From Pseudomonas oryzihabitans (lineage in GTDB: Bacteria > Pseudomonadota > Gammaproteobacteria > Pseudomonadales > Pseudomonadaceae), in the NCBI RefSeq assembly GCF_024652905.1, contig NZ_CP102428.1:2058501-2122500 (forward strand): DNA of 64,000 nt, given 5' to 3'. Position numbers and translations under genes: made by a program. Of the stretch, positions 24,069 to 32,223 are shown piece by piece; within the stretch, counting starts at the first letter, position 1; each line of letters opens with the position of its first letter. Under the pieces are notes generated by a model, which was given only the letters and a program-made list of their open reading frames with translations, did not search any database and was not told the origin of the DNA.

Positions 24069-24607
24069 ATGGCGCAGGTCGGTTACAAGCAAGCAAGCTC
24101 CACAGACCAGAACACTTTTTGCCAGCTGGATGGCGTGGCCCTAAATGAAGTCTATGAAGATCAGGTGAACGGAGCGACTACGGAACGTCCAGCACTTCAG
24201 GAGATGCTCCGATACGTCCGGAAGGGAGACACTATCCACGTTCACCGCATTGACCGCCTCGCCCGAAGCCTTCAGGACCTTATGGAACTTGTGGAGGACC
24301 TGAAGGTTCGCGGGATCCAGCTTCACTTTCCCAAGGAGAGACTGGTCTTCACCAGTAAGAAGAATCACACCCAGGATCTGATACTCAGCATGATAGGCGC
24401 AGTAGCTCAATTCGAGCGCAGCATGATTCGTGAGAGGCAGACTGAGTTGATTGAAGGCCAAGGTGTCTGGGGTCTACAAGGACCGTAAGAAGGTCGTGGA
24501 TGACGAAGCGATACGGGCGGCTATCGCGGGTGGTCTAAGTTTTCCGGAAGGCCGCTGAAGAGCTTGGAGCGAGCCTCAGCAGCGTTCAGAGGGCAATAAG
24601 AGCGTGA
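24069..24607 (+). pseudogene. Serine recombinase (resolvase/invertase) remnant, two frameshifts
   Basis: The first 130 codons give a resolvase catalytic domain (GYKQASSTDQN, HRIDRLARSLQDL, AQFERSMIRERQ). The frame then breaks near 24455 and again at a TTTT run near 24540. The C-terminal HTH is read in pieces: SGVYKDRKKVVDDEAIRAA, then FRKAAEELGASLSSVQRAI, stopping at 24607. The family's Y-x-R-x-S is Y-K-Q-A-S here, so a conserved active-site arginine is also lost. Almost certainly inactive. Confidence 0.85.
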
Positions 24608-25174
24608 TGCAGCCTGCACAGTCGCAGCCATGTCCTTGTTACCCTGATTCACGTCAACCCCGACCAAGAGCCTGCTCCTAAAATTCGGCGCTGCGTGACT
24701 TGGTCAGCTTCTTTGAGGAGCCGTTTGGTGTCCCGATCAAACCGCTCTAATTTCTGAGAAATATACACATCAACGCTACGGTTATTAACGCAGCAATTGA
24801 GTAGCGCTCACAACCTGCGGGAGGCCTTGACGACTGAACGCCGATCTTGGCCACGACCCGCGCAGCCAGCTCCGAAGAGATCGCTACCGTCTTTTATGCT
24901 CGGTTCAGTGCCGTGAGGCGACCGCGCCCGCGAGCAGACGAAGCCCTCCCCATGACAACAAACAAAACGGTAAAGTCTAAGAATCTACCGCATATCTCGT
25001 TGCGTTTACCGCCTATCTAATCCATGACTATACCGCGCTGTGGTTGGCCACGGACATATTTGTAAAAACAATGAGGCAATAAAAGCCTATGATTTTAGCC
25101 TTATGGCAGTTCTGAAGGCCCCACTGGAAATATCAGCCGCTATTTACCGATATCAGAAACAAGTTAACCTTCGA
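24608..25174. other. Decayed segment between recombinase remnant and ATPase gene
   Basis: No intact gene. Both strands give only short broken frames, for example RDLVSFFEEPFGVP on the plus strand near 24700 and SARGRGRLTALNRA on the minus strand near 24910. These look like gene debris but cannot be named. Confidence 0.4.
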
Positions 25175-26719
25175 TCATTTAAAAATAGACAGATGAGCAC
25201 GGAGAGCATTATGAACAAAGATGTCATTATCAAAAAGAATTTCGTCGTCGCCTCTAAATGAGAACCGCATCCGCTCGCGACGAGCATCAATATTCCCAAT
25301 TACACCAACTCTGAACAAATCCTTGAGAATCTCTCTCAATGGTGTACGAACTAAAAGCTGTTTAGTTTCAGCATGATCTTGCGCGACAGCGTCAGCGCGA
25401 GCCACAAGATCTGCGAGACTTGAAATCTGTCTAAATCCATAAAATATGTATTTTATACCATCAATTTCGCCCGGTTTATATTTAGCCTTGAGCTCTTCCG
25501 TCACTTCAACCCATGATGCAGTAGAATATATCTTTCGTACAGCCTCTATACCCTGCAGAATAAAGCTCTCTTCTTCCGGATATTGATCCTGAATCGAAAT
25601 CAGCAATCGAACGACGTCGCGAGGCCGATACCATGAACTATGCAGAATATATACTTGCGGCTTTAAATTATTAATTCTCTCAGGGAAATATTTATCCCAA
25701 AGAGCCGCTGAAGCCAAGACCGACAATCCAGCTTCAGCTCGCGCGATATTGATCCGCTGCTCGATAATACTAAGAAGCGGCTGTTGCGCGGCATCAAGCC
25801 CTGGCCTATTCCATAGGATAGTTGAGCCAAAGTCAGCAATTGGCTTATTAATTTCTTTACCTAAAGCATCTACTGCGCCCAACACCTCCGACCGCACTGC
25901 AGCATAAAGACAGAGCTGGAAGCCTTTCTTTTTCGACACCGCATTAAGACGCTCAATAGACACAATAAGATCCCTTACAAGGCGGGAGTCTCTCTGATAC
26001 TGTTTGCTGCTTCCATAATTGAGTTCAAGCTCATCAAAAAAAACGTTTAAGCGTGTTTCGTCCGGCTCGAGGGATTCGAACGCCTGATCGGCTCTACGAA
26101 CAAGGTCGTTAAAATTTACTTTGGCTCGGCCGTTATCGTCCCAGTCCAATTCCAAGCCGAGCTTTGGGCTTTGACTAATCTCAATGGTTCCTTTACGAAT
26201 ATTTGGGACGAGCCGCATCAGACCGGCTCGTTCCGGCTTAGTCATTGCCTCGGAACTAACAAGCTCAAGAAACGAGGAAAGATCACCATTTTCCTGGAAA
26301 GGGTGCGCTTGCTTATCTTGAATTACGGAAGCAATCTTTCTATATATGAACCATCTCCAAACCGTCTCGAAATCGTCCCCATCGTAAGTGTCTGCATTTT
26401 CGCTCACGACTTGCACACGCGCGGCTCTGGAGAAATCCTTTCTCAAGTCTTCGTCCACGTCAGTTTTGAAAAGCACAAAACTCGAAATTGATTTTTCATC
26501 CTCCTCAAGCTTAAGAGATATGTAACGAAGCAAAGCCGTTTTACCCGTCCCTTTAAGACCAACTACATAATATTTATGCCTTGAGAAAAACTTGTCAACG
26601 GCCAAGGCGGGTGGCGAAACAAAAGAAGAAACAAAGCGCCTCACCTCTTCAGGCGTATTGCTCAAAACTTCATTCTTTGCATCCGTACTTCCTAACGAGA
26701 TATCCTTAAGCTTCAGCAT
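25175..26719 (-). CDS. Large P-loop ATPase, Sll1717-like; island cargo
   Basis: 514 aa. Walker A GLKGTGKT (54-61); Walker B LNVFFDE (224-230) with D229/E230. The 280-residue C-terminal part is all-alpha-looking and ends FVHNALRAHLSIFK. It resembles the Sll1717-type P-loop ATPases, whose function is unknown; this assignment is from motif layout. It is AT-rich compared with the chromosome and lies alone on the minus strand at the distal end of the element, the usual cargo position. Anti-phage or other ATP-driven sensing is a hypothesis. Confidence 0.85.
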   Translation of the reverse strand: MLKLKDISLGSTDAKNEVLSNTPEEVRRFVSSFVSPPALAVDKFFSRHKYYVVGLKGTGKTALLRYISLKLEEDEKSISSFVLFKTDVDEDLRKDFSRAARVQVVSENADTYDGDDFETVWRWFIYRKIASVIQDKQAHPFQENGDLSSFLELVSSEAMTKPERAGLMRLVPNIRKGTIEISQSPKLGLELDWDDNGRAKVNFNDLVRRADQAFESLEPDETRLNVFFDELELNYGSSKQYQRDSRLVRDLIVSIERLNAVSKKKGFQLCLYAAVRSEVLGAVDALGKEINKPIADFGSTILWNRPGLDAAQQPLLSIIEQRINIARAEAGLSVLASAALWDKYFPERINNLKPQVYILHSSWYRPRDVVRLLISIQDQYPEEESFILQGIEAVRKIYSTASWVEVTEELKAKYKPGEIDGIKYIFYGFRQISSLADLVARADAVAQDHAETKQLLVRTPLREILKDLFRVGVIGNIDARRERMRFSFRGDDEILFDNDIFVHNALRAHLSIFK

Positions 26720-27286
26720 CTAATCACCTAAATATATTGATTCATACTTAACAGCTCATCAGACAGTCAAAAAACGACTAATCGCCTTCAGATTATTAAT
26801 TTTTCTCATAGCAGAGTCAAGCCGACCACAGCGTGTCAACGCGCTGCCTGATTTTTGCCTGCATCCAAAGACCCAAAACCGTCAACTGCACGTAAAACAG
26901 TGCCGGAGAGCTTCCACATAAAATCATTCTCAAACAGCCAAACTTAACAACCACGAAAAAACAATATCGCGAACATTAAATCATCATAAGGATGAACTAA
27001 CCTCAACACCCCATAGCCCAAAAACTTACCTCACCCAGACTTTCTCCATCCTATCTCACGCAACCAATTACAATCATCATCATTAACACCTGAACCAAAC
27101 ACAACACAGCAAGCTTAATAAATAATAGCAACCTACTTTCCAACGACAGCTCGAGCTCTCCAGAGATTTCATTGAAAATTACTAAAAATCTGAAGAACCG
27201 CCATTGCAGAACGATCTTATAGATCTGAGCATGGATGATCGCGGCATGTCAGCGCACCACGCATTCGCACTTGAGGTTTTACCGTC
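26720..27286. other. AT-rich intergenic region upstream of the ATPase gene
   Basis: No gene seen. It should contain the ATPase promoter (reading left) and the right arm of the att site. Composition is much more AT-rich than the flanking chromosome. Confidence 0.5.
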
Positions 27287-27316
27287 TGTCACCGACTCTG
27301 TCACCATCATGTCACC
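27287..27316 (+). promoter_or_regulatory. Right arm-type integrase sites (three TGTCACC iterons)
   Basis: TGTCACC at 27287, 27299 and 27310, spaced 12 and 11 bp, in the same orientation as the left set and about 60 bp from attR. Together with the left set they would flank the core symmetrically in the excised circle. Confidence 0.65.
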
Positions 27317-27375
27317 AGTGCAGCTTGAGGTCCCCTATGAAGCCCACTAAGCTTGGCCTGCCGCCAGCCCCCCCC

Positions 27376-27417
27376 AGTTCTGGGCCAATCCGCAGAATTT
27401 CGGCAAGTACTGGTGGT
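27376..27417 (+). repeat. attR: displaced 3' end of DUF6231-type gene
   Basis: 42 bp encoding [13 protein letters not shown] and then TGA. The stop is one base before the ychJ ATG at 27421. No start codon or rest of the gene precedes it, so it is an att remnant, not a gene. Confidence 0.85.
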
Positions 27418-27420
27418 GAG

Positions 27421-27894
27421 ATGCAACCCATGGCCCCCTGCCCCTGTGGCTCGGACCGCTCGCTCGGCGACTGTTGCGGAGCCTTTCATGCCGGTACTCC
27501 GGCGCCCGATGCCGAACGGCTGATGCGTTCGCGCTACAGCGCCTATGTGCTAGGGCTGATCGACTACCTGGTAACCACCACGGCGCCTGCCCAGCAGGAG
27601 CAGTTGGACCGGGAGGCCCTGGCTGCCTGGAGTCTGGGCAGTCGCTGGCAAGGGTTGCAGGTGCTGGAGCATCGCCCCGAGCCGGAGGATCCCGCCCATG
27701 CCCGGGTCAGCTTCGTGGCGCGCTGGGAGGATGGGCGCGGCGCCCATCGTCATGAGGAGCACTCGGGCTTCGTCCAGCACGAGGGACGCTGGTACTTCCT
27801 CGATCCGACCGTACGCCCCCTGCCGGGTCGCAACGACGCCTGCCTGTGTGGCAGCGGCGCCAAGTTCAAGAAGTGCTGCGCCGGCTTCCTGTAA
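27421..27894 (+). CDS. ychJ: YchJ-family protein with two SEC-C zinc motifs
   Basis: 157 aa. An N-terminal SEC-C motif ([13 protein letters not shown]) and a C-terminal one ([13 protein letters not shown]) flank a YchJ central domain. The first ATG (27421) lies one base after the TGA of the displaced DUF6231-type 3' end, so the two genes were probably coupled before the element inserted. The gene now relies on whatever promoter lies in the right end of the element. A second ATG at 27430 is also possible. Function of the family is unknown. Confidence 0.9.
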   Translation: MQPMAPCPCGSDRSLGDCCGAFHAGTPAPDAERLMRSRYSAYVLGLIDYLVTTTAPAQQEQLDREALAAWSLGSRWQGLQVLEHRPEPEDPAHARVSFVARWEDGRGAHRHEEHSGFVQHEGRWYFLDPTVRPLPGRNDACLCGSGAKFKKCCAGFL

Positions 27895-27906
27895 CGCCGG
27901 CCGCGC

Positions 27907-28473
27907 TCATTCCTTGACCAGCGTCAGGTGATCGGTATCCGGGACCGCTACGGGTAGCGGCTCGGACGCCGGCCCCAGGTCGCTGCCCACCGGCGCCAGA
28001 CTCAGGTGTGAGAGATCGACTCGCGGCGACGCCACCGGTGCGGCCTCATCCTGGAGATCGGCGCCCACCGGTGCCAGGCCGAAATCCGGCGCCTGGATAT
28101 CAACGAAGGCCGCCATCACGGCATCCCGGGGAGCGACCGACAGAGATCCACGCTCGGCGGAAGGTCGCGAGGCGGTCGCCGCGGGGGCTGGGGTAGGCCC
28201 CCGCGACTCGGCAGGTGCGGCAGCCGGCTCGATCGTCTCGGCCATGGGCACGACCTCCACCAGCGCCCCCGCCTGGGCCAGGGTGGCGCGATAGCGCTCG
28301 GCCGTGGCGGCATCGAGGCGGTTCTTGATGATCATGCGGCGACCGGAAAAGAGTACGGCGATGCGCTGTTCATCCGCCTGAAACAGACGCATCAGATTCT
28401 GTCGGGTCTGCTGCGCATCGGCGCCAGCGACCAGTTCGCCTTGGAAGGCGATTTCATAGAGCACGGCGGACAT
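27907..28473 (-). CDS. Pseudomonas hypothetical protein with repeated LAPVGxDL motif
   Basis: 188 aa, start set by AGGAGG before ATG 28473. The N-terminal 70 residues form a compact domain (YEIAFQGELVAG, FSGRRMIIKNRLDAATAERY) seen in several Pseudomonas proteins. After an Ala/Pro linker, two short repeats, FGLAPVGADLQ and LSLAPVGSDLG, occur near the C-terminus. Function unknown. It converges with ychJ with 12 nt between the stops. Confidence 0.75.
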   Translation of the reverse strand: MSAVLYEIAFQGELVAGADAQQTRQNLMRLFQADEQRIAVLFSGRRMIIKNRLDAATAERYRATLAQAGALVEVVPMAETIEPAAAPAESRGPTPAPAATASRPSAERGSLSVAPRDAVMAAFVDIQAPDFGLAPVGADLQDEAAPVASPRVDLSHLSLAPVGSDLGPASEPLPVAVPDTDHLTLVKE

Positions 28474-28642
28474 GACGACCTCCTCGGTCACGGCAAGAGG
28501 TGCAGGATGCAACGTCGCGCCGGGGCGGTCCAGTCCGCACGGTCGCCAGGCCCAGGCGTTTTTTTGTTAGCCTGTGCCGAAGCGGCCCCGACTTGTGCAG
28601 CAATCGGTGCTTGTTAAACTGCGCAGAAAACGGGAGTGCCGC

Positions 28643-29125
28643 ATGCTTCGCCAGGCCTTGTTCATCACCCTGCTCGGCGTCTTGCTCAGCAGTCTTGGCG
28701 GTTGTACCTATATCGGGCGCAACTATGACGAGCCTCAGGTCGAACTGACCGGCGTGGAGCTGATCCGTGCGCGGCTGTGGAGCCAGGATTTCGTGCTGCA
28801 CTTCCGCGTCCAGAATCCCAACGACAGCGCCCTGCCCGTACGTAGCCTGGCTTACACCGTCTACCTGAACGATCTGCTGCTGTCCCAGGGCGTCGCCAAC
28901 CTGCATGCGTCAGTTCCCGCCAACGGTCGACGCAGCTTCTCCGTACCGGTGCAGACCAATCTGTGGCGTTACGTGAAGGACGTGGGCCGCATGCTCGAAG
29001 ACCCTGAGCAGCCGATCAATTACCGCCTGCGTGGCCGGGTGAAGACCGGTTGGCTGTTCGGCCGCAGTGTCCATTTTTCTCGCCAGGGACAGTTCGTGCC
29101 TGGCGCCTACATCCCGGAGTTATGA
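28643..29125 (+). CDS. LEA14-like (WHy domain) lipoprotein
   Basis: 160 aa. The signal peptide [21 protein letters not shown] has a lipobox Cys21. The rest is an LEA type-2/WHy beta domain ([37 protein letters not shown]). GGGAG precedes the ATG. Followed after one base by the SEC-C gene, so cotranscribed. Likely periplasmic lipoprotein of unknown role. Confidence 0.87.
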   Translation: MLRQALFITLLGVLLSSLGGCTYIGRNYDEPQVELTGVELIRARLWSQDFVLHFRVQNPNDSALPVRSLAYTVYLNDLLLSQGVANLHASVPANGRRSFSVPVQTNLWRYVKDVGRMLEDPEQPINYRLRGRVKTGWLFGRSVHFSRQGQFVPGAYIPEL

Positions 29126-29126
29126 G

Positions 29127-29324
29127 ATGAACCAACACGTCCACGGTCCCGATTGCAATCACGACCACGATCACGACCATGGCCATGCGCACCACGTCCA
29201 CGGCCCGCACTGCAACCATGGTCATGCCCAGGAGCCGGTGCGCAATCCGCTGAAGGAAGTGGGTCGCAACGATCCCTGCCCGTGCGGCAGCGAGAAGAAA
29301 TTCAAGAAGTGCCACGGCGCCTGA
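29127..29324 (+). CDS. Small His-rich SEC-C metal-binding protein
   Basis: 65 aa. A His-rich N-terminus ([20 protein letters not shown]) is followed by a C-terminal SEC-C zinc motif [17 protein letters not shown]. The ATG is one base after the stop of the LEA14-like gene, so it is translationally coupled. Zinc/metal binding is predicted; role unknown. Repeat copy 2 starts 10 bp after its stop. Confidence 0.85.
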   Translation: MNQHVHGPDCNHDHDHDHGHAHHVHGPHCNHGHAQEPVRNPLKEVGRNDPCPCGSEKKFKKCHGA

Positions 29325-29334
29325 GCCCGTTTCC

Positions 29335-29425
29335 GTAGGTTGGGCTGAGGCGGTTCTACCGTCGAAGCCCAACATAGCGGAGTCAGCCTGGACTGTTGGG
29401 CTTCGCTACGCTCAACCCAACCTAC
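29335..29425. repeat. Intergenic palindromic repeat, copy 2 (inverted relative to copy 1)
   Basis: About 91 bp with the same GTAGGTTGGG...CCCAACCTAC ends and GAAGCCCAAC/GTTGGGCTTCG inner arms as 16293-16386, in opposite orientation. The central 20 bp differ. It lies between convergent genes. Confidence 0.75.
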
Positions 29426-29445
29426 CCTTCCGCGACCCTGGCGCG

Positions 29446-30939
29446 TTACCAGGGCTGTCCGCCGCGTTGCGATTCCAGCCGCCGGATGAATTCCTCCAGC
29501 ACCAGGGCGTAGAGATCGTCCTTGAGCACCAGATCCTCGACCCCGCAATCGATGTTGGGGTTGTCGTTGACCTCGATCACCGCCAGCTTGTCGCCCGCCT
29601 GTTTCAGATCCACGCCATAGAGACCATCGCCGATCAGATTGGCGGTGCGTACCGCCAGTTCGACCACCGCATGGGGCGCGTCCTGCACCGCCAGAGTGCG
29701 GAAATCGCCGCTGACCTCGGTGGCGCTGGCGCTGTGGTCGTAGATCTGCCAGTGGCCCTTGGACATGAAGTACTGGCAGGCGAAGATCGGCTCCTGGTTC
29801 AGCACACCGATGCGCCAGTCGTATTCGGTGTAGAAGAACTCCTGGGCCAGCAGCAGTACCGAGCGCTCGAACAGCTCGGCGCTGGCCTTGCGCAGCTGCG
29901 CCGCGTCCTCGACCTTGATGACGCCCCGGGAAAAGGAGCCATCGGGAATCTTCAACACCAGCGGAAAGCCCAGCCGCTCGCCGAGGCCTTCGAGTTGACC
30001 GGGATTGTCCTTGTAGAGGATCTCGGTCGCCGGCATGTCCAGCTTGTGGGCGCGCAAGAGGTCGGCCAGATAGACCTTGTTGGTGCATCTGAGGATCGAG
30101 CGTGGATCGTCCATCACCACCAGACCCTCGCTTTCGGCCTTCTTGGCGAAGCGATAGGTGTGGTGGTCGATGGCGGTGGTCTCGCGGATGAACAGGGCGT
30201 CGAATTCACCCAGCCGCGCGTAATCCTTCTTTTCGATCAGCTCCACGTCCAGCCCCAGGTGCTTGCCGACGCGCACGAAATTCTTCAGCGCCTTGGCATC
30301 TGACGGCGGAAAGGCTTCCTTGGGGTCATGCAGGATGGCCAGGTCAAAGCGGTATTTCTCGCGGCGGCCGGGCTTGAGCCAGACGCGGCGACTGAAACCG
30401 TCGAGGGCGTTGGCGAATTGATCTTCCTGCTGTTCGTGCAGCTTGTGGATGCTGCCCAGCTTGAGGCCGCCGATGTGCCAGCCAGCGCGATCGCGGCGGA
30501 ATTCCACCAGCAGCAGCGGACAGGGAAAGGCCTCGAATACCTGGCGCGCCAGATCCTGCAGAGACGCGATGTCGGTGTTGCCGAAATAGAGCGTGAGGGT
30601 GAAGCCGTCGGCGCTACCGTAGGGATGACCGGCCAGCGCCTTGGTCAGCAGCTTGTCCAGGTCCTCCAGCGCCAGGCCATAGAGCGACTTGCGCGCCAGT
30701 TCGCTGATGGTACGCACCGAGGGGATGACCTTGTGCCCCCGGGCTTCGGCAAGCAGCGAGCAGTAGTAGCCGTGGCCGAGGTACTTCTGGCTGCGGCAGA
30801 GGTTGATCACCTGCACGCGTTTGCCATTGTCCTGTTCGTTGGATTGTTCCAGGTATTCCTGGGCGGTGATGACGTCTTCGCTGGGATAGTAGGACGACCA
30901 GTCTTCCTTGCGTTCCACGACGATATACAGCTTGCTCAC
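29446..30939 (-). CDS. RimK-like ATP-grasp ligase with N-terminal RLAN-type domain
   Basis: 497 aa with a GTG start, chosen because AGGAGG lies 5 nt upstream and the sequence SKLYIVVERKEDW follows directly. The N-terminal about 190 residues precede a RimK-type ATP-grasp domain (about 270-480: FPLVLKIPDGSFSRGV, GDGLYGVDLKQ, VIEVNDNPNID). It should form amide bonds between an amino acid and a peptide or protein carboxylate. It lies divergent from a GNAT-C39 peptidase fusion, a neighbourhood noted before for this ligase type. Substrate unknown. Confidence 0.9.
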   Translation of the reverse strand: MSKLYIVVERKEDWSSYYPSEDVITAQEYLEQSNEQDNGKRVQVINLCRSQKYLGHGYYCSLLAEARGHKVIPSVRTISELARKSLYGLALEDLDKLLTKALAGHPYGSADGFTLTLYFGNTDIASLQDLARQVFEAFPCPLLLVEFRRDRAGWHIGGLKLGSIHKLHEQQEDQFANALDGFSRRVWLKPGRREKYRFDLAILHDPKEAFPPSDAKALKNFVRVGKHLGLDVELIEKKDYARLGEFDALFIRETTAIDHHTYRFAKKAESEGLVVMDDPRSILRCTNKVYLADLLRAHKLDMPATEILYKDNPGQLEGLGERLGFPLVLKIPDGSFSRGVIKVEDAAQLRKASAELFERSVLLLAQEFFYTEYDWRIGVLNQEPIFACQYFMSKGHWQIYDHSASATEVSGDFRTLAVQDAPHAVVELAVRTANLIGDGLYGVDLKQAGDKLAVIEVNDNPNIDCGVEDLVLKDDLYALVLEEFIRRLESQRGGQPW

Positions 30940-31078
30940 TGGACCTCCTGGTTGCGGGGCGTGGTCCCGGTGGAAACCCGGATGCCGCCGGACCACTCCA
31001 ACTGTTGTAACGCGGGTGCTATTAACCGTTGCTTAACCATGCCAGGCTGCCCGCTCTGCTCCAGGAGAATCCTTCGCG

Positions 31079-32173
31079 ATGAGTTTCATGCTCAGGCCCG
31101 CCGGGCTGGACGATCTGGCGGCACTGGTCGATCTGGAAGCCCGCTGCTTCAGCTATGACCGCCTTTCCCGGCGCAATTTCCACTACATGCTCACCCGTGC
31201 GAACGCGGTCCTGATCCTGGCGGAAAACGACCGCCAGGTGGCCGGTTACGCCCTGGTGCTGTTCCACCAGAACACTTCTCTCGCCCGGCTCTATTCCATC
31301 GCCGTCGATCCGGACGCGCGCGGTCATCGCCTGGGCCAGCGCCTGTTGGAGGCTGCCGAAGCCGAGGCGGTGGAGCGCGACTGCGCCTACCTGCGCCTGG
31401 AGGTCCGACCGGACAACGCCGCCGCCATCGCCCTCTACGAGCGCAACGGCTATCTGCCCTTCGCCACGGTGGAGGACTATTACGAAGACCACAGCCAGGC
31501 GCTGCGCTTCGAGAAGCGCATCCGCCAGCCGCGCGAGGGCCAGGCCCGCCCGGTGCCCTTCTATCGTCAGACCACCGACTTCACCTGCGGCCCGGCCAGC
31601 CTGCTGATGGCCATGGGCGCGCTGCAGCTGGGCCGCCCGCTGGAGCGGCGCGAGGAGCTGCGACTGTGGCGCGAAGCCACCACCATCTACATGACCGCCG
31701 GTCATGGCGGCTGCGGACCTCATGGCCTGGCGCTGGCGGCGCTGCGCCGTGGCTTCAAGGTGACCCTGCAGGTCAATACGCGCGGCCCGCTGTTCCTCGA
31801 CGGCGTGCGCAGCGAGGAGAAGAAGGAGGTCATGCGTCTGGTGCACGAGGACTTCAGCGCCGAGGTCAAGCAATCGCCCATCGAGCGGCTCTACCGTACC
31901 CGCCTGGACGTGGCCGCCTGGGTCGCCGAGGGCGCTTTTCCACTGGTGTTGATCAGCTCCTTCCGGCTGACCAAGGCCAAGGGACCTCATTGGGTGCTGG
32001 TCACCGACTGCGACGAGGACTTCGTCTACCTGCACGATCCCGATGTCGACCACAGCCAGCACCGTCGCGAACTGGACTGCCAGCACATTCCCGTGTCCCA
32101 CGCCGAATTCGACAAGATGAGTCGCTTTGGTCGCGGCAAGCTGCGTGCGGCGGTAGTCCTGCGGGCAGGGTGA
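31079..32173 (+). CDS. GNAT acetyltransferase fused to C39-type peptidase domain
   Basis: 364 aa. Residues 1-150 are a GNAT domain (YSIAVDPDARGHRLGQRLLE; RLEVRPDNAAAIALYERNGY). Residues 158-362 are a papain-like C39 domain with probable catalytic C170 (DFTCGPASLL) and H304 (KGPHWVLVTD). There is no signal peptide or membrane part, unlike bacteriocin exporters. The partner ATP-grasp ligase is transcribed divergently from the same 139-bp region, suggesting a peptide make/trim/acetylate system. Confidence 0.9.
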   Translation: MSFMLRPAGLDDLAALVDLEARCFSYDRLSRRNFHYMLTRANAVLILAENDRQVAGYALVLFHQNTSLARLYSIAVDPDARGHRLGQRLLEAAEAEAVERDCAYLRLEVRPDNAAAIALYERNGYLPFATVEDYYEDHSQALRFEKRIRQPREGQARPVPFYRQTTDFTCGPASLLMAMGALQLGRPLERREELRLWREATTIYMTAGHGGCGPHGLALAALRRGFKVTLQVNTRGPLFLDGVRSEEKKEVMRLVHEDFSAEVKQSPIERLYRTRLDVAAWVAEGAFPLVLISSFRLTKAKGPHWVLVTDCDEDFVYLHDPDVDHSQHRRELDCQHIPVSHAEFDKMSRFGRGKLRAAVVLRAG

Positions 32174-32223
32174 GGCGGGGTTGCACGGTGGCGCGAACAG
32201 GGCCAGGATCAGGACCAAGAACA

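Larger units (their letters stand above)
20292..27417. mobile_element. 7-kb integrated element with tyrosine integrase, inserted in DUF6231-type gene
   Basis: Bounded by 42-bp imperfect direct repeats (35/42 identical), both encoding the end of the same protein. The integrase begins 30 nt inside the left end. Cargo: HTH-like protein, viroplasmin-RNase HI, decayed serine recombinase, large P-loop ATPase, and AT-rich non-coding DNA unlike the flanks. No conjugation or capsid genes are seen, so it is a satellite-type or decayed integrative element rather than a full prophage or ICE. Confidence 0.88.

Noticed and set aside
25040..25261. 73-codon plus-strand frame overlapping the end of the ATPase gene
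   Set aside because: No ribosome site, no recognisable sequence, and it overlaps the conserved-looking ATPase C-terminus.
20292..27417. Prophage interpretation of the integrated element
   Set aside because: No capsid, terminase, tail or lysis genes in its 7 kb.
31079..32173. Calling the C39 domain part of a bacteriocin exporter
   Set aside because: No ABC transporter domain or membrane segments; it is fused to a GNAT domain instead.
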